From contig UQNW01000003.1 of the NCBI GenBank assembly GCA_900542495.1, positions 62,001-126,000 of the forward strand: a stretch of 64,000 nucleotides of DNA, given 5' to 3'. The position numbers were made by a program, and so were the translations under genes. Source of the stretch: an uncultured Roseburia sp. Its GTDB lineage: Bacteria; Bacillota; Clostridia; Lachnospirales; Lachnospiraceae. Below are positions 54,060 through 62,887 of this stretch, piece after piece. Position 1 is the first letter of the stretch, and each line of letters opens with the position of its first letter. The notes under the pieces were generated by a model. The model was not told where the DNA came from, made no database searches, and saw only the letters and a program-made list of their open reading frames with translations.

Positions 54060-55559
54060 TTATCCGTTTCTTTTCTCATTAAGCTTTTCCCTTACGAATC
54101 TAAGATAAGCTTTCCAGAACGTAATCACTGAATCGTTTTCTTTCAGCTTTGGATAACGCTTCATCAAAAAATATTTATCCGGCCATAATCTGACTCTTCC
54201 ATAGCATACGAACTGTAACCATTTCTCTTCTATCCTGCATCCGGCTGTACTTCCCATCTTCTGATAATTTTCAGGGATTCCCTGCCATAATGGTAATGGC
54301 AGTCTATAGTTCTCAATTTCCTGAATTCCTTCATAAATCTCAATCTCTGTTAACCCAGCCTGCTCACCTTCTGTTCCTTCCAGAGTCACTTCCACAAAGT
54401 CTGTTGGTTCCATATCCGGTATATTGATAATGGTTCGCCCTCCTTCATGCATGAGTTCATCCGTATGCATCACATATCCGTTTCCAAAGGAAATTTTTAC
54501 TTTATTCACAGCACAATCATCTGCCGGATTTTCAAACAGGTGAATTTCCTGTATACTCGCTTTATGATCAAGTGTGATCTTAACCTGCTTCTTCTGGTCA
54601 TCTTTTTCCGGTATCCAGCTTCCTGTATCATAATTCCACATTCCATGCATGATATCTGAACAGTCCGCACACTTAAAATCATTCAGATATGCCGCATTTC
54701 CTGAACTCACTTCAATATCTGCATGATAAGTAAGACTCTCTGTAGGTCGTCTCCAGTATACCATATCAAGATTTATAAACTGTATTGCCTTCAAATCCAC
54801 ACTCTGGGAATGATATTGTTTCGCTGCTTTATATAGTACATTCTTTCGGATAAGTGCCGTCCTGCATTGCCTTGGAACTGCAAATCGGATTCGTTCTTCC
54901 CATTTGTCCATCGGATGAATATGATCTGTCCCATCTGCTTCATTTACAAGCTCTGTCACATTTTTATCATGATAGTAATCAGCATGTCCTTCCCACTTCC
55001 CATTATAAGCCTGTGCCTTTAGTACCAGAGGATGCCACAATTTTTCCTCTTTTAGCAGTTCGCCCAGCACCTCATCCACCATTAATGATAAAGCCAGATG
55101 ATCCATATGATTGTCCCAGTCTGTTGTCACAAGAATCTTGGGATGATACTTTGCAATTACAGCCTTGATATCGCTCTTATAGTTTTCCCTGGTATATGCA
55201 TGATGGACACCATACTCTGTCATGGCAAATTCCGGTGTCTGTTCTGTTCCGTAGGTTTCTGTCTTCCCATTGTAAGATGCTACCAGCTCATCCGGTGCAC
55301 TGTTATACAGGTGCTTCGTCTGTGTCTGATCTCCATATCCTAAAAAGATGATGTCCTCCGGAATCACTCCAAGCTCTCTGAGTGCTTTACCTGCCTCTTT
55401 GATCCTGATTGTTCCTTCATGTCTAAAGTAGTCTCCATTTGTGACAAATACGATTTTTATTCTCATATTCTGTTGTACTGCACCATAAATCATGGCACCT
55501 GCAATTGCAAGTTCATCATCTTCATGAGGTACTATTACAAGTAAATCTGTTTCTGCCAT
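54060..55559 (-). CDS. PIG-L family deacetylase with C-terminal carbohydrate-binding-like domain
   Basis: 499 residues from ATG 55559 (GGAG seven bases upstream), preferred over a GTG two codons earlier. VIVPHEDDELAIAG is the PHxDDE zinc motif, and NHMDHLAL gives the third ligand. PIG-L enzymes remove acetyl from N-acetylglucosamine-type sugars. Residues ~265-430 form a beta-rich part (DHKASIQEIHLFE, then TDFVEVTLEGTEG and LTEIEIYEG) like a galactose-binding fold, which is an unusual extension. No signal peptide is seen, so it acts in the cytoplasm, probably on a sugar precursor or lipid-linked intermediate. Confidence 0.82.
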   Translation of the reverse strand: MAETDLLVIVPHEDDELAIAGAMIYGAVQQNMRIKIVFVTNGDYFRHEGTIRIKEAGKALRELGVIPEDIIFLGYGDQTQTKHLYNSAPDELVASYNGKTETYGTEQTPEFAMTEYGVHHAYTRENYKSDIKAVIAKYHPKILVTTDWDNHMDHLALSLMVDEVLGELLKEEKLWHPLVLKAQAYNGKWEGHADYYHDKNVTELVNEADGTDHIHPMDKWEERIRFAVPRQCRTALIRKNVLYKAAKQYHSQSVDLKAIQFINLDMVYWRRPTESLTYHADIEVSSGNAAYLNDFKCADCSDIMHGMWNYDTGSWIPEKDDQKKQVKITLDHKASIQEIHLFENPADDCAVNKVKISFGNGYVMHTDELMHEGGRTIINIPDMEPTDFVEVTLEGTEGEQAGLTEIEIYEGIQEIENYRLPLPLWQGIPENYQKMGSTAGCRIEEKWLQFVCYGRVRLWPDKYFLMKRYPKLKENDSVITFWKAYLRFVREKLNEKRNG

Positions 55560-55596
55560 ATTCACTCTCCGTTCCCAGCACAGAATCTGTCACTTT

Positions 55597-56535
55597 CTAC
55601 TTACCATACACACGTACGGCTGCTTCATAACTTCTTTTTGCGTAGTTACGTTTCAGGTCATTTCGATTCGGAATGATCTTTCTATACGTCTGTCTTAGGA
55701 ACTTTTTGTATTTATTTTCCTGTTTAGGTAATTCTTTCTTCTTGAGCTTCATATGTGTAGCTCCCATCTCTTTCATAATCATCTGCCATCCGGTCACATG
55801 CACCGTAAAAAGCTCCGGTCTTGCCTTATATGCCATAAGTACCAGCTGCTGGTCATCATCTACACAGTCAAGCATTAACAGTGCTTCCATTGCATTTCTC
55901 ACAAGATGCCAGAATTCCGGTACAAGCTCTCTGGGCAGTCCATACATGCATCCCATCACACAGTCGTCCTGAAACTGAAGACTCTGCATACCGATCACTG
56001 AATCCGGATCATGTAAACAGGAAATGTGGATCTTTCCACCAAAGTCATAGTTCCATAGGAAATCATAGTCTTTTTCATCACAATACGTAATTCCACCATG
56101 GTCGAATCCGAAATCCATCCAGACAACATCTTCTGTCAGCAATCCCTTCTCATATGCATCGTTCATGAAGTAGTATTTCATCATCCATAGATAGTCATAT
56201 TTCGGATTATTTGAAGACGCCTCCTGCAAATAACGAAAATTTAAAAAATCGCGGTTTTTAGATGCTTTCTCCATTCGTGAAAGCAGGTCTCCTTCCAGTT
56301 CAAAAAGATTATCCGTTGCCATGATAATCGTCTTGTCTGCAAGACCATACTCAGCACGGATTGCTTTAATTGTCTCCGCACTTTTAGAATCTGTATAAAC
56401 GATCAGTCTGTTCTGTATTCTTGCCCAACGTCTGAATTCATCAAAATACTTCGATGCCGTTCTTCTTAATTCTTCGTTCTTATCCTGTCCTCTTCCGATA
56501 TCAAAAAAATCGGTTACAAGTGTTATTTCACCCAT
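55597..56535 (-). CDS. HtrL/YibB (WlaTC)-like glycosyltransferase
   Basis: 312 residues from ATG 56535, preferred over an upstream TTG because AAGGA lies six bases before it. ITLVTDFFDIGRG opens the fold, WMMKYYFMNDA and VVWMDFGFDHGG carry the DxD-like site, and DDDQQLVLMAYKARPELF follows. This matches the HtrL_YibB family, members of which act as LPS/LOS transferases in Campylobacter-like loci. The C-terminus is basic. It lies between the Wzz-like gene (26 bases upstream) and the PIG-L gene. The sugar is unknown. Confidence 0.78.
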   Translation of the reverse strand: MGEITLVTDFFDIGRGQDKNEELRRTASKYFDEFRRWARIQNRLIVYTDSKSAETIKAIRAEYGLADKTIIMATDNLFELEGDLLSRMEKASKNRDFLNFRYLQEASSNNPKYDYLWMMKYYFMNDAYEKGLLTEDVVWMDFGFDHGGITYCDEKDYDFLWNYDFGGKIHISCLHDPDSVIGMQSLQFQDDCVMGCMYGLPRELVPEFWHLVRNAMEALLMLDCVDDDQQLVLMAYKARPELFTVHVTGWQMIMKEMGATHMKLKKKELPKQENKYKKFLRQTYRKIIPNRNDLKRNYAKRSYEAAVRVYGK

Positions 56536-56561
56536 TCCTGTTCCTTCCAATCCATTTTATT

Positions 56562-58013
56562 CTAAATCCCGACAACGATTGTGCCAAGGACTGGCAGTTG
56601 ATGTTCTCTGCAGCTGATCACTTCCTGATACATCTCTTTGTATCTGGATTTTCTCATTGCTTCAATAAGTACAACCTGTCCTGTCTCTGCCATTTCTTCA
56701 AGTGCCTTTGCATAATAATTGATTTCTTTTCCTACAATCAATGTTAGTCCGTTAGTCTGACACTCTGTGACTAATTTCTCGATAATGCCTGCCGGAATTT
56801 CTGACAGATTACTTCCTGTAAGATATACCTTCTGGTTATCAGATGTTTTGCAAATTATTTTTAAATTGGCACAGATCAGTTCTATTTCTGTTTCCAATGA
56901 TAATTTTCCTGCTTTACCATATCTTGCACCTGCATACCATCTGTCAATTTTATTATGCTTTCCCTTCATGCTGCTTCGGATTGTTCCTAATATATTGCTA
57001 TGATAAAGAGTCTTGATTTCTTCCTCTGATCGAAGACTGCCGGAAAACAGATATTTTAACAACACAAAGATACATGCAAGTACCACACCAAGTATTCCAC
57101 CGATCACAAATTTTGATACACTGATATGAGCATTCTGCTGTACTGCTGTGTTCTGTGTTTCTTCTGTATCCATATCAGCTGCACTGTCTGATTCCGGCTC
57201 TGCGGTATCCTCCTGTGGCTGATTCTCTGTATATTCCACATAAAGTTCTAACTGATTGCCATTCATCTTACTCTTGATCGTATCCAGGTGTTCACCCAGA
57301 TTCTTAATAGCAAGTGCTGTATCATCCTGTAATTGTGCAAGTTCCTGATCTGCTATCACATTCTGACTCTGTGAAAGAAGCTGTAATTGCTGTATCGGGA
57401 AATTTTCCGTCAGTTTCTGTGAATAAGCATCCAGACCAGACTGTACAATTTCAGCCAGTTCTTTGCATTCCTCCTCGTTTTTTCCACGGATACGAACACT
57501 AAAGCTGCTTTCATTTGTCTCTTTTACGTAAGTACTCTTTTCAGAAGAAATGGAACATTCGATCAGTTCCGACGCGATCTCCCCATTTAAAAGGTAATCC
57601 TGATACATTACTGCGATCTCTGCTGCATTTCCGGAATCGCTTTTCACCAGATACTGTAATAAAATTACAGATTCCTCATATGCATTGATTGCCATTAGCG
57701 GAGAGCTTTTCGCATAGATGCTTTTCTCATCCAGCTGCTTTTTGATTGCAACTGCACCATAAACCTGATCCAGATCCTGTGCCCCTAGAGATGCCTCCAT
57801 CTCCTCCAATGTCTTGTTATATTCCTCTACCGCTTCATCTGTAGTTACCTTCGTATTCCTGCTGTCTTTCACATACTGATAACCACATAGTAAAACTGCT
57901 CCGATCACCAGGCATACTGCAATTACTCTCCAGTTACGAATGAGTTCCCATAAAAAATCTGCAATCTCGAGATCAGTTTCTTTTCGTTTGGTTGTTATAT
58001 TGTTTTCGTTCAT
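56562..58013 (-). CDS. Wzz-like chain-length regulator with degenerate kinase-like C-terminus
   Basis: 483 residues. Helix 1 (~28-48) and helix 2 (~303-325) flank a long extracytoplasmic coiled region, as in Wzz/CpsC proteins, with FLWELIRNWRVI before helix 1. The cytoplasmic C-terminus (~330-483) has the layout of a BY-kinase (ELICANLKIICK, QKVYLTGSNLSEIP, VLGTIVVG), but the P-loop glycines and lysine and the tyrosine tail are absent. It therefore looks like a non-catalytic kinase domain fused to the Wzz part. It would control polymer length and recruit other parts of the machinery. GAGGA precedes ATG. Confidence 0.83.
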   Translation of the reverse strand: MNENNITTKRKETDLEIADFLWELIRNWRVIAVCLVIGAVLLCGYQYVKDSRNTKVTTDEAVEEYNKTLEEMEASLGAQDLDQVYGAVAIKKQLDEKSIYAKSSPLMAINAYEESVILLQYLVKSDSGNAAEIAVMYQDYLLNGEIASELIECSISSEKSTYVKETNESSFSVRIRGKNEEECKELAEIVQSGLDAYSQKLTENFPIQQLQLLSQSQNVIADQELAQLQDDTALAIKNLGEHLDTIKSKMNGNQLELYVEYTENQPQEDTAEPESDSAADMDTEETQNTAVQQNAHISVSKFVIGGILGVVLACIFVLLKYLFSGSLRSEEEIKTLYHSNILGTIRSSMKGKHNKIDRWYAGARYGKAGKLSLETEIELICANLKIICKTSDNQKVYLTGSNLSEIPAGIIEKLVTECQTNGLTLIVGKEINYYAKALEEMAETGQVVLIEAMRKSRYKEMYQEVISCREHQLPVLGTIVVGI

Positions 58014-58068
58014 TTATATTCCTCGCTATGTCTTGATCCGCTGTGAGCACTGCTCATTGCTTACGCAC

Positions 58069-58142
58069 ATTATATCATGAAGCAAAGCTTCATGATCGTT
58101 ATCTACACTCGCTTCGCTCGGCAGTCTTTATTATATCATGAA
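58069..58142. repeat. Intergenic hairpin flanked by direct repeats
   Basis: ATTATATCATGAA occurs at 58069-58081 and again at 58130-58142. The first copy is part of a perfect inverted repeat (58074-58083 and 58087-58096, loop AAA). A second small near-palindrome (CTCGCTTCGCTCG) lies at 58108-58120. The last copy reaches within three bases of the stop of the GT2 gene at 58145. On the minus strand both copies read ATATAAT, like -10 boxes, but without good -35 partners. It could be a mobile or BOX-like repeat, an attenuator, or a processing site. Confidence 0.5.
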
Positions 58143-58144
58143 TT

Positions 58145-59056
58145 TCAATGCTGGTACATCTTTGAGACTATTTTGACTCCCAGTCTGGTTGAAAGTATTC
58201 CAGCCAGCAAATTTTCCTTGCTGCTAAAAGTTGTCTTTACTGCCTCCTGAGGCAGTTCTCCTTTGTATTCTTCCCCTTTAATGTGAATATCAATCTTTTT
58301 CGCAATTTCAGCAATATAATTATCAGACTGTTTCCTGAGTTTTTCATTTTTTCTCACAGTCTGCTTCATACCTGTATCACTACGTCGATACCAGAATCCG
58401 ATTACCGGCACATGAACCGGATGTTTTCCAGCTTCTAACAGTTTCAGATAAAGTGCCCAGTCCTCATCGTAATGCTTCCATTTTTCCGGGAAGCAGTCTA
58501 TTTCCTCCAGGTCTTTCTTCCTGAATAATGCTGCATTCACAAGTGTATTGTTGAAGGTCATCCTGCCTGCTGAAAAAGGTTTGCACCAGATATATTTCTG
58601 TCCTTCGAATCCAACTAGATCCGTATAACTCCACGATGCATCTGGATGCTCCTGCAATGCTTTGTACAGTGTTTCCAGGTAAAATGGTTCAATCAGGTCA
58701 TCTGCATCCAGAAATGCGATCACGTCCGCTTTGCTGTTTCTGATCCCATTATTTTTTGCTACAGACTGTCCCTTGTTTTTCTGTCTGATTACATGGATCC
58801 TGGCATCTTTTTCACTATATTCTTCCAATACAGCAATTGCACCCGAATGTGAGCTTCCGTCATCTACAATTACCCACTCGAATTCCTGCATGCTTTGGTT
58901 TATCACACAATGATATGTCTGTTCAAAATTCTGCTCTGCATTATAAAATGGTGTCACGATCGAGATGCGTGGTCTTTCTATCGTTTTCTTAATATTAGCT
59001 TTTGTCTGTATCTTTCCCGGTTCATCTGCAAAGGAAAACTCCTCTATCGCTTTCAT
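58145..59056 (-). CDS. GT2 glycosyltransferase
   Basis: 303 residues. A leader of ~27 residues precedes the GT-A fold: ISIVTPFYNAEQNFEQTY, quoted as ISIVTPFYNAEQN, then WVIVDDGSSHSG and IAFLDADDLIEP (DxD). The middle phrase HYDEDWALYLKLLEAGK is usual for capsule GT2 enzymes. AAAGGAATT stands before ATG, and the start overlaps the upstream gene by four bases. It adds a sugar in the cytoplasm to the second repeat unit made by the 64000-56562 group. Confidence 0.88.
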   Translation of the reverse strand: MKAIEEFSFADEPGKIQTKANIKKTIERPRISIVTPFYNAEQNFEQTYHCVINQSMQEFEWVIVDDGSSHSGAIAVLEEYSEKDARIHVIRQKNKGQSVAKNNGIRNSKADVIAFLDADDLIEPFYLETLYKALQEHPDASWSYTDLVGFEGQKYIWCKPFSAGRMTFNNTLVNAALFRKKDLEEIDCFPEKWKHYDEDWALYLKLLEAGKHPVHVPVIGFWYRRSDTGMKQTVRKNEKLRKQSDNYIAEIAKKIDIHIKGEEYKGELPQEAVKTTFSSKENLLAGILSTRLGVKIVSKMYQH

Positions 59057-60174
59057 TGCTCAATTCCTTTCTTCAGATAATCAACAGACTGACTTCTGTA
59101 ACTGCAAAGCCTGTCTGCAACACTATGGTAATCAATTACCTCTGTATCATCTATTTCGTTCTCTGCCTTTATGTGCCTGCTCTCCAGATTCAGGAATGTA
59201 AGCAGATTTGTTATGCGGCCATTTTCCTTGTATACACTGTAGAATTTTTTCTGAAATAAAATTGAAAATACCGTTCCATGGAAAGAGTTTGTAAATATCA
59301 ATTCTGCATCACGGATATATGTAAGGAACTCTCTCGGTCCTGCATCGAAAATTATATTTTCTCCATTCAACTCCGGTGTTTTTTTATAATGCAGCTCGAT
59401 TAGGCGGTATCCTGTTATCTCTGCCGCTTTTTTAGCACACTTATCTAACATTGCATTTTCTACCACAAAATATGCAAATATGTACTTTTCCTGTACCAGT
59501 GGTTTTTCATATAACAGTTCCTCGTAATCATTCTTTTCAAGAAGAAGTGTCGGATCCACAACTGTTGTCACTTCTTTCCCGACAAGCTTTTCCACTGCCT
59601 GTGCCAGTTTTTCTTCTCTCACTGATATATGTGCCAAATTTTTTAATGCCTGTCTGAAGTACCCCTGCTCTGTCTCCGGGATGTTGCCGTTTGGCACACT
59701 GGCAGCATAGGATATTTTCTTGTGTTCCGGTGCGAATTGCCCAAAATAAACCGGATCAAATCCATGTGTCAGCTCTCTCGCCCAGATCTGATCACTTCCA
59801 AGGATATATACATCACACTGTTCTTTCTCCAGATCTTTCATAGTCAGTTTCTTAGTCTGTCCATCCAGCAGATGATCCTCAATAAATCTTTCAAATACTT
59901 TCCACTGGCTTTGCCATTCCTTTAAACCATAGAAATTTTCCCCAACTTCCCGAATCACTTTTCCCCATCTTGATGGGAGAATATCTCTTTTCCAGAAATC
60001 GATATGAATCACTTTGCGATATAATCTTGCAATATAAGGATTGCGGTAATTTAAAATTTTTGCCTCATACCCCATCCGGTTTAATTTCGTCTTTAACGCA
60101 TATGCCTGTAATACTGCACCATAGTTATGTGCATTGTGAAATGTCAGAATTCCGATTTTTTTCTTCTCACTCAT
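59053..60174 (-). CDS. Polysaccharide pyruvyl transferase family protein
   Basis: 373 residues. GILTFHNAHNYGAVLQAYAL is the family opening (quoted as FHNAHNYGAVLQAY), with VYILGSDQIWARELTHGFDPVYFGQF in the middle (core LGSDQIW) and FTNSFHGTVFSI near the end. The family adds a pyruvyl ketal from phosphoenolpyruvate to a sugar of the repeat unit, giving a negative charge. Its ATG overlaps the flippase stop by one base (TAATG), and its own end overlaps the GT2 gene by four bases. Confidence 0.9.
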   Translation of the reverse strand: MSEKKKIGILTFHNAHNYGAVLQAYALKTKLNRMGYEAKILNYRNPYIARLYRKVIHIDFWKRDILPSRWGKVIREVGENFYGLKEWQSQWKVFERFIEDHLLDGQTKKLTMKDLEKEQCDVYILGSDQIWARELTHGFDPVYFGQFAPEHKKISYAASVPNGNIPETEQGYFRQALKNLAHISVREEKLAQAVEKLVGKEVTTVVDPTLLLEKNDYEELLYEKPLVQEKYIFAYFVVENAMLDKCAKKAAEITGYRLIELHYKKTPELNGENIIFDAGPREFLTYIRDAELIFTNSFHGTVFSILFQKKFYSVYKENGRITNLLTFLNLESRHIKAENEIDDTEVIDYHSVADRLCSYRSQSVDYLKKGIEQ

Positions 60175-61709
60175 TATTTTCTTACCTTTGCTCTGATTTT
60201 ATTAACCATAATATCCCGTTCCATATGATTTAGCAGCAGGAAAAAGTTCACAATACAGCCAGCGATACCTGCGATCACGCACACTGCAAAAAATGTGAGC
60301 CAGTTGATTGGCAGCACATATAATGTCCTGATTCCAAAGAACACAGCCATCATAATTACCGTTGTTCCAATATATCTAAAGATGATCGGATAAAAAGTAT
60401 TCCATTTTATCTTAAGGCATTTGCACGCATACAAAGGTACAAAGATAAGGTTTCCAAGAATTCCCGTCACCTTGCTTACCCCTGCTACCGCATAAATTCC
60501 AAGTGATGTAGTGTTTAAGAAGATGAACACCAAAAGTACATTGGTAAAACTGATGATCAACCAGAAAATAGAATTCACCTTCAACCTGTTTGTCACAAGG
60601 AATACGTTGTTTAAGGATGTCGTTACACCGGAAACCAGAAGACTCATCATGATCACCACAAGGAGAGAGTAAATCAGATCCACATCCTGATTCGGCACCC
60701 ATAGCTGCATGAAATATTTCCCGAAAATAACAAGAATACAAAAAATAATATTCACAAAAAAGGAAGAAAACTTCATGGAAAGCTTCAATTCCTTTACCAC
60801 TGCTTCTGTATCATCCTTCGCATAGTACATAGTAAGATTCGGACTAAACAGATTAATAAGTGTATTGGTCAGTGTTGAAATATAGGTTGGTATCTGTTGT
60901 GCGATAGATAATTCACCCATCAGATATGCACTGATCCAGATATTTGTAATTACCAGATCCAGTCCATCCGAAAGAACCTGCGACAGTCTGGAAATAGAGT
61001 TCCACATTCCAGCACTGATAAGTTCTTTTACCTTAATCCAATGAACATAACATTTTTTCAAATGGATATCCGGTACGAGCAGTCTTGTATAGTACATATT
61101 CATTACCAGACCGACAAACGTGCAGATACAGGTTACTATCCCGATGTAGGCTACATTTGGTGGCAGCATACCAAACAGCAGACACATTAAGAATACACGA
61201 AGTACTGCTGTCACAATATTGGCGATGCTGCTTAAGTATAAGCGGTTCGTAATAAAAGTCGCAACATTATATACCGTACTGACCAACGTGATAATAAAGT
61301 TAAACAGGATAAAGAAAAATAAAAGCTTTACAGACCCTTCCAGTTCAACCGGAATATCTAACAATTTCTCCGCATTTAAGATCGCCGGTACTGCAACTGC
61401 AAGAATAACCGGTATGATCGCTATATTTGCCATTAATACAGATGAAAAATATTCATTGGCTTCTTTCTTCTTGCCCTGATGATACTCAATCGTAATAAAT
61501 CTTCCTGCCACCGAATTCAGTGCCACGGTAAGAATTGTAATATAGTTGATGACGTTATTTCCAAGACTTACAAACCCATATGCTTCTTCCCCTACAGTAT
61601 CGGTCAGAAATGGTGTGAAGAAAAATGCGATGCCTAGTCCTACAACAAATGTCACAAAGCTTGCAATTGTATTTATGATAAGTGCCTTATCTTTCCCCAG
61701 TTCTTTCAT
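60174..61709 (-). CDS. Second Wzx-like oligosaccharide flippase (MOP family)
   Basis: 511 residues from ATG 61709; AGAGGT lies nine bases upstream, while an in-frame TTG two codons earlier would sit too close to it. About 14 helices are visible. TPFLTDTVGEEAYGFVSLGNN (quoted as FLTDTVGEEAYGFV) and ITILTVALNSVAGRFIT are typical of clostridial Wzx proteins. It is distinct in sequence from the flippase at 37029, so the window holds flippases for two polymers. The 5' end overlaps the upstream GT4 gene by 23 bases. Confidence 0.9.
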   Translation of the reverse strand: MKELGKDKALIINTIASFVTFVVGLGIAFFFTPFLTDTVGEEAYGFVSLGNNVINYITILTVALNSVAGRFITIEYHQGKKKEANEYFSSVLMANIAIIPVILAVAVPAILNAEKLLDIPVELEGSVKLLFFFILFNFIITLVSTVYNVATFITNRLYLSSIANIVTAVLRVFLMCLLFGMLPPNVAYIGIVTCICTFVGLVMNMYYTRLLVPDIHLKKCYVHWIKVKELISAGMWNSISRLSQVLSDGLDLVITNIWISAYLMGELSIAQQIPTYISTLTNTLINLFSPNLTMYYAKDDTEAVVKELKLSMKFSSFFVNIIFCILVIFGKYFMQLWVPNQDVDLIYSLLVVIMMSLLVSGVTTSLNNVFLVTNRLKVNSIFWLIISFTNVLLVFIFLNTTSLGIYAVAGVSKVTGILGNLIFVPLYACKCLKIKWNTFYPIIFRYIGTTVIMMAVFFGIRTLYVLPINWLTFFAVCVIAGIAGCIVNFFLLLNHMERDIMVNKIRAKVRK

Positions 61710-62883
61710 GCTCAAAAACCTCTATATAATCTTCGTAAAATTTCTTTTTTGGAAATTTTTTTGCACGCTCCAGAGATAACGCGCTCATTTCTATCTGCTT
61801 CTCCTTATCGTCTGCAAGACGTATAATCGCATCTTCCAGATTTTGAACAATATTCTCTCGGTCCACCCATACTGCCACATCAGAAGGTGCATACTCTATC
61901 ATTCCACCAGACTTTGTGATAATTAGCGGTAATCCTGAAAGCATTCCCTCAATTGCAATCAATCCCGCTGCCTCTTCCCACAATGACGGAATAACCTGAA
62001 TATCTGCCGCCTGATAATAACGATATAATTCACAGTTCTCAATATATCCAGTAAATCTGACATGTTCTCCGGCTTTCTCTACTAATTTCTGCACTTCCTG
62101 TACATAGGGTGTCACTACATTATCACCAAACTCAGCACTGCCTATCATAAGCAGTTTTATATCTGTTCTCTTTAAATTAATCATTGCCTGAAGCAGTTCT
62201 TTTGCACCTTTTACTTGTATAATTCTTCCACAAAAAAGCAGAACTATATCCTCTTTCTTAAATCCAAATTCATCTCGAATTTTTTTTCTCTCTTCTGGCG
62301 TAATCCGCTTCTTAAACTTGTCCTCATTCACACAATTATACACTGTGTAAGCTTTTACATCTTTATCCTCAGTTGTCCGCATCCACTCTCTTGTTGCAAA
62401 CTGACTGATTCCAATCACACTTCCGTAAATATGATCAATATATGGCTCGCACAAAAGGTGATGGTGAATATGAAGATATACATTCTCTTTTCCGAATTCC
62501 TGTGCAAAACGTTTGAATTCATGATATAATCCACCTTCTGCAACAATTGCATCCGGTCTGTATTCTTTCAGATAACGAAATACTCTGCGATAATAAGCAA
62601 TATCAATCCATGTCTTGTTCTTAATAATCCGATTACTGTAACGTATCACACGATTGATCAGACGATCTGCTAATGTTGTCTTTGGAAGATATATAATTTT
62701 CGAATACTTATACTTCTCTGCAATCGCCCTCGCCTGCTCATTGTCCGCACAAAATACCATAAACTGTACCCGGTGTTCTATTTCGTTTTGTTCTACAAGT
62801 ATGGTCAACAGTTCTTCAATTGCCCCACCCTTGACAGCTGGTACCGGACCTGCTTCCGGCAATACTAATGCTATTTTTTTCAC
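61687..62883 (-). CDS. GT4 glycosyltransferase
   Basis: 398 residues. GT-B fold: LVLPEAGPVPAVKGGAIEEL near the start holds the glycine-rich acceptor loop (quoted as PAVKGGAIEEL), VLLFCGRIIQVKGAKELL the donor-domain opening (core GRIIQVKG), and PSLWEEAAGLIAIEGMLSGLP the nucleotide-sugar ExxxxxxxE motif (core EEAAGLIAIEGM). The start is GTG 62883, with AGAGGA seven bases upstream. The family includes many capsule galactosyl-, glucosyl- and mannosyltransferases; no finer call is possible. Confidence 0.9.
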   Translation of the reverse strand: MKKIALVLPEAGPVPAVKGGAIEELLTILVEQNEIEHRVQFMVFCADNEQARAIAEKYKYSKIIYLPKTTLADRLINRVIRYSNRIIKNKTWIDIAYYRRVFRYLKEYRPDAIVAEGGLYHEFKRFAQEFGKENVYLHIHHHLLCEPYIDHIYGSVIGISQFATREWMRTTEDKDVKAYTVYNCVNEDKFKKRITPEERKKIRDEFGFKKEDIVLLFCGRIIQVKGAKELLQAMINLKRTDIKLLMIGSAEFGDNVVTPYVQEVQKLVEKAGEHVRFTGYIENCELYRYYQAADIQVIPSLWEEAAGLIAIEGMLSGLPLIITKSGGMIEYAPSDVAVWVDRENIVQNLEDAIIRLADDKEKQIEMSALSLERAKKFPKKKFYEDYIEVFEHERTGER

Positions 62884-62887
62884 TCAT

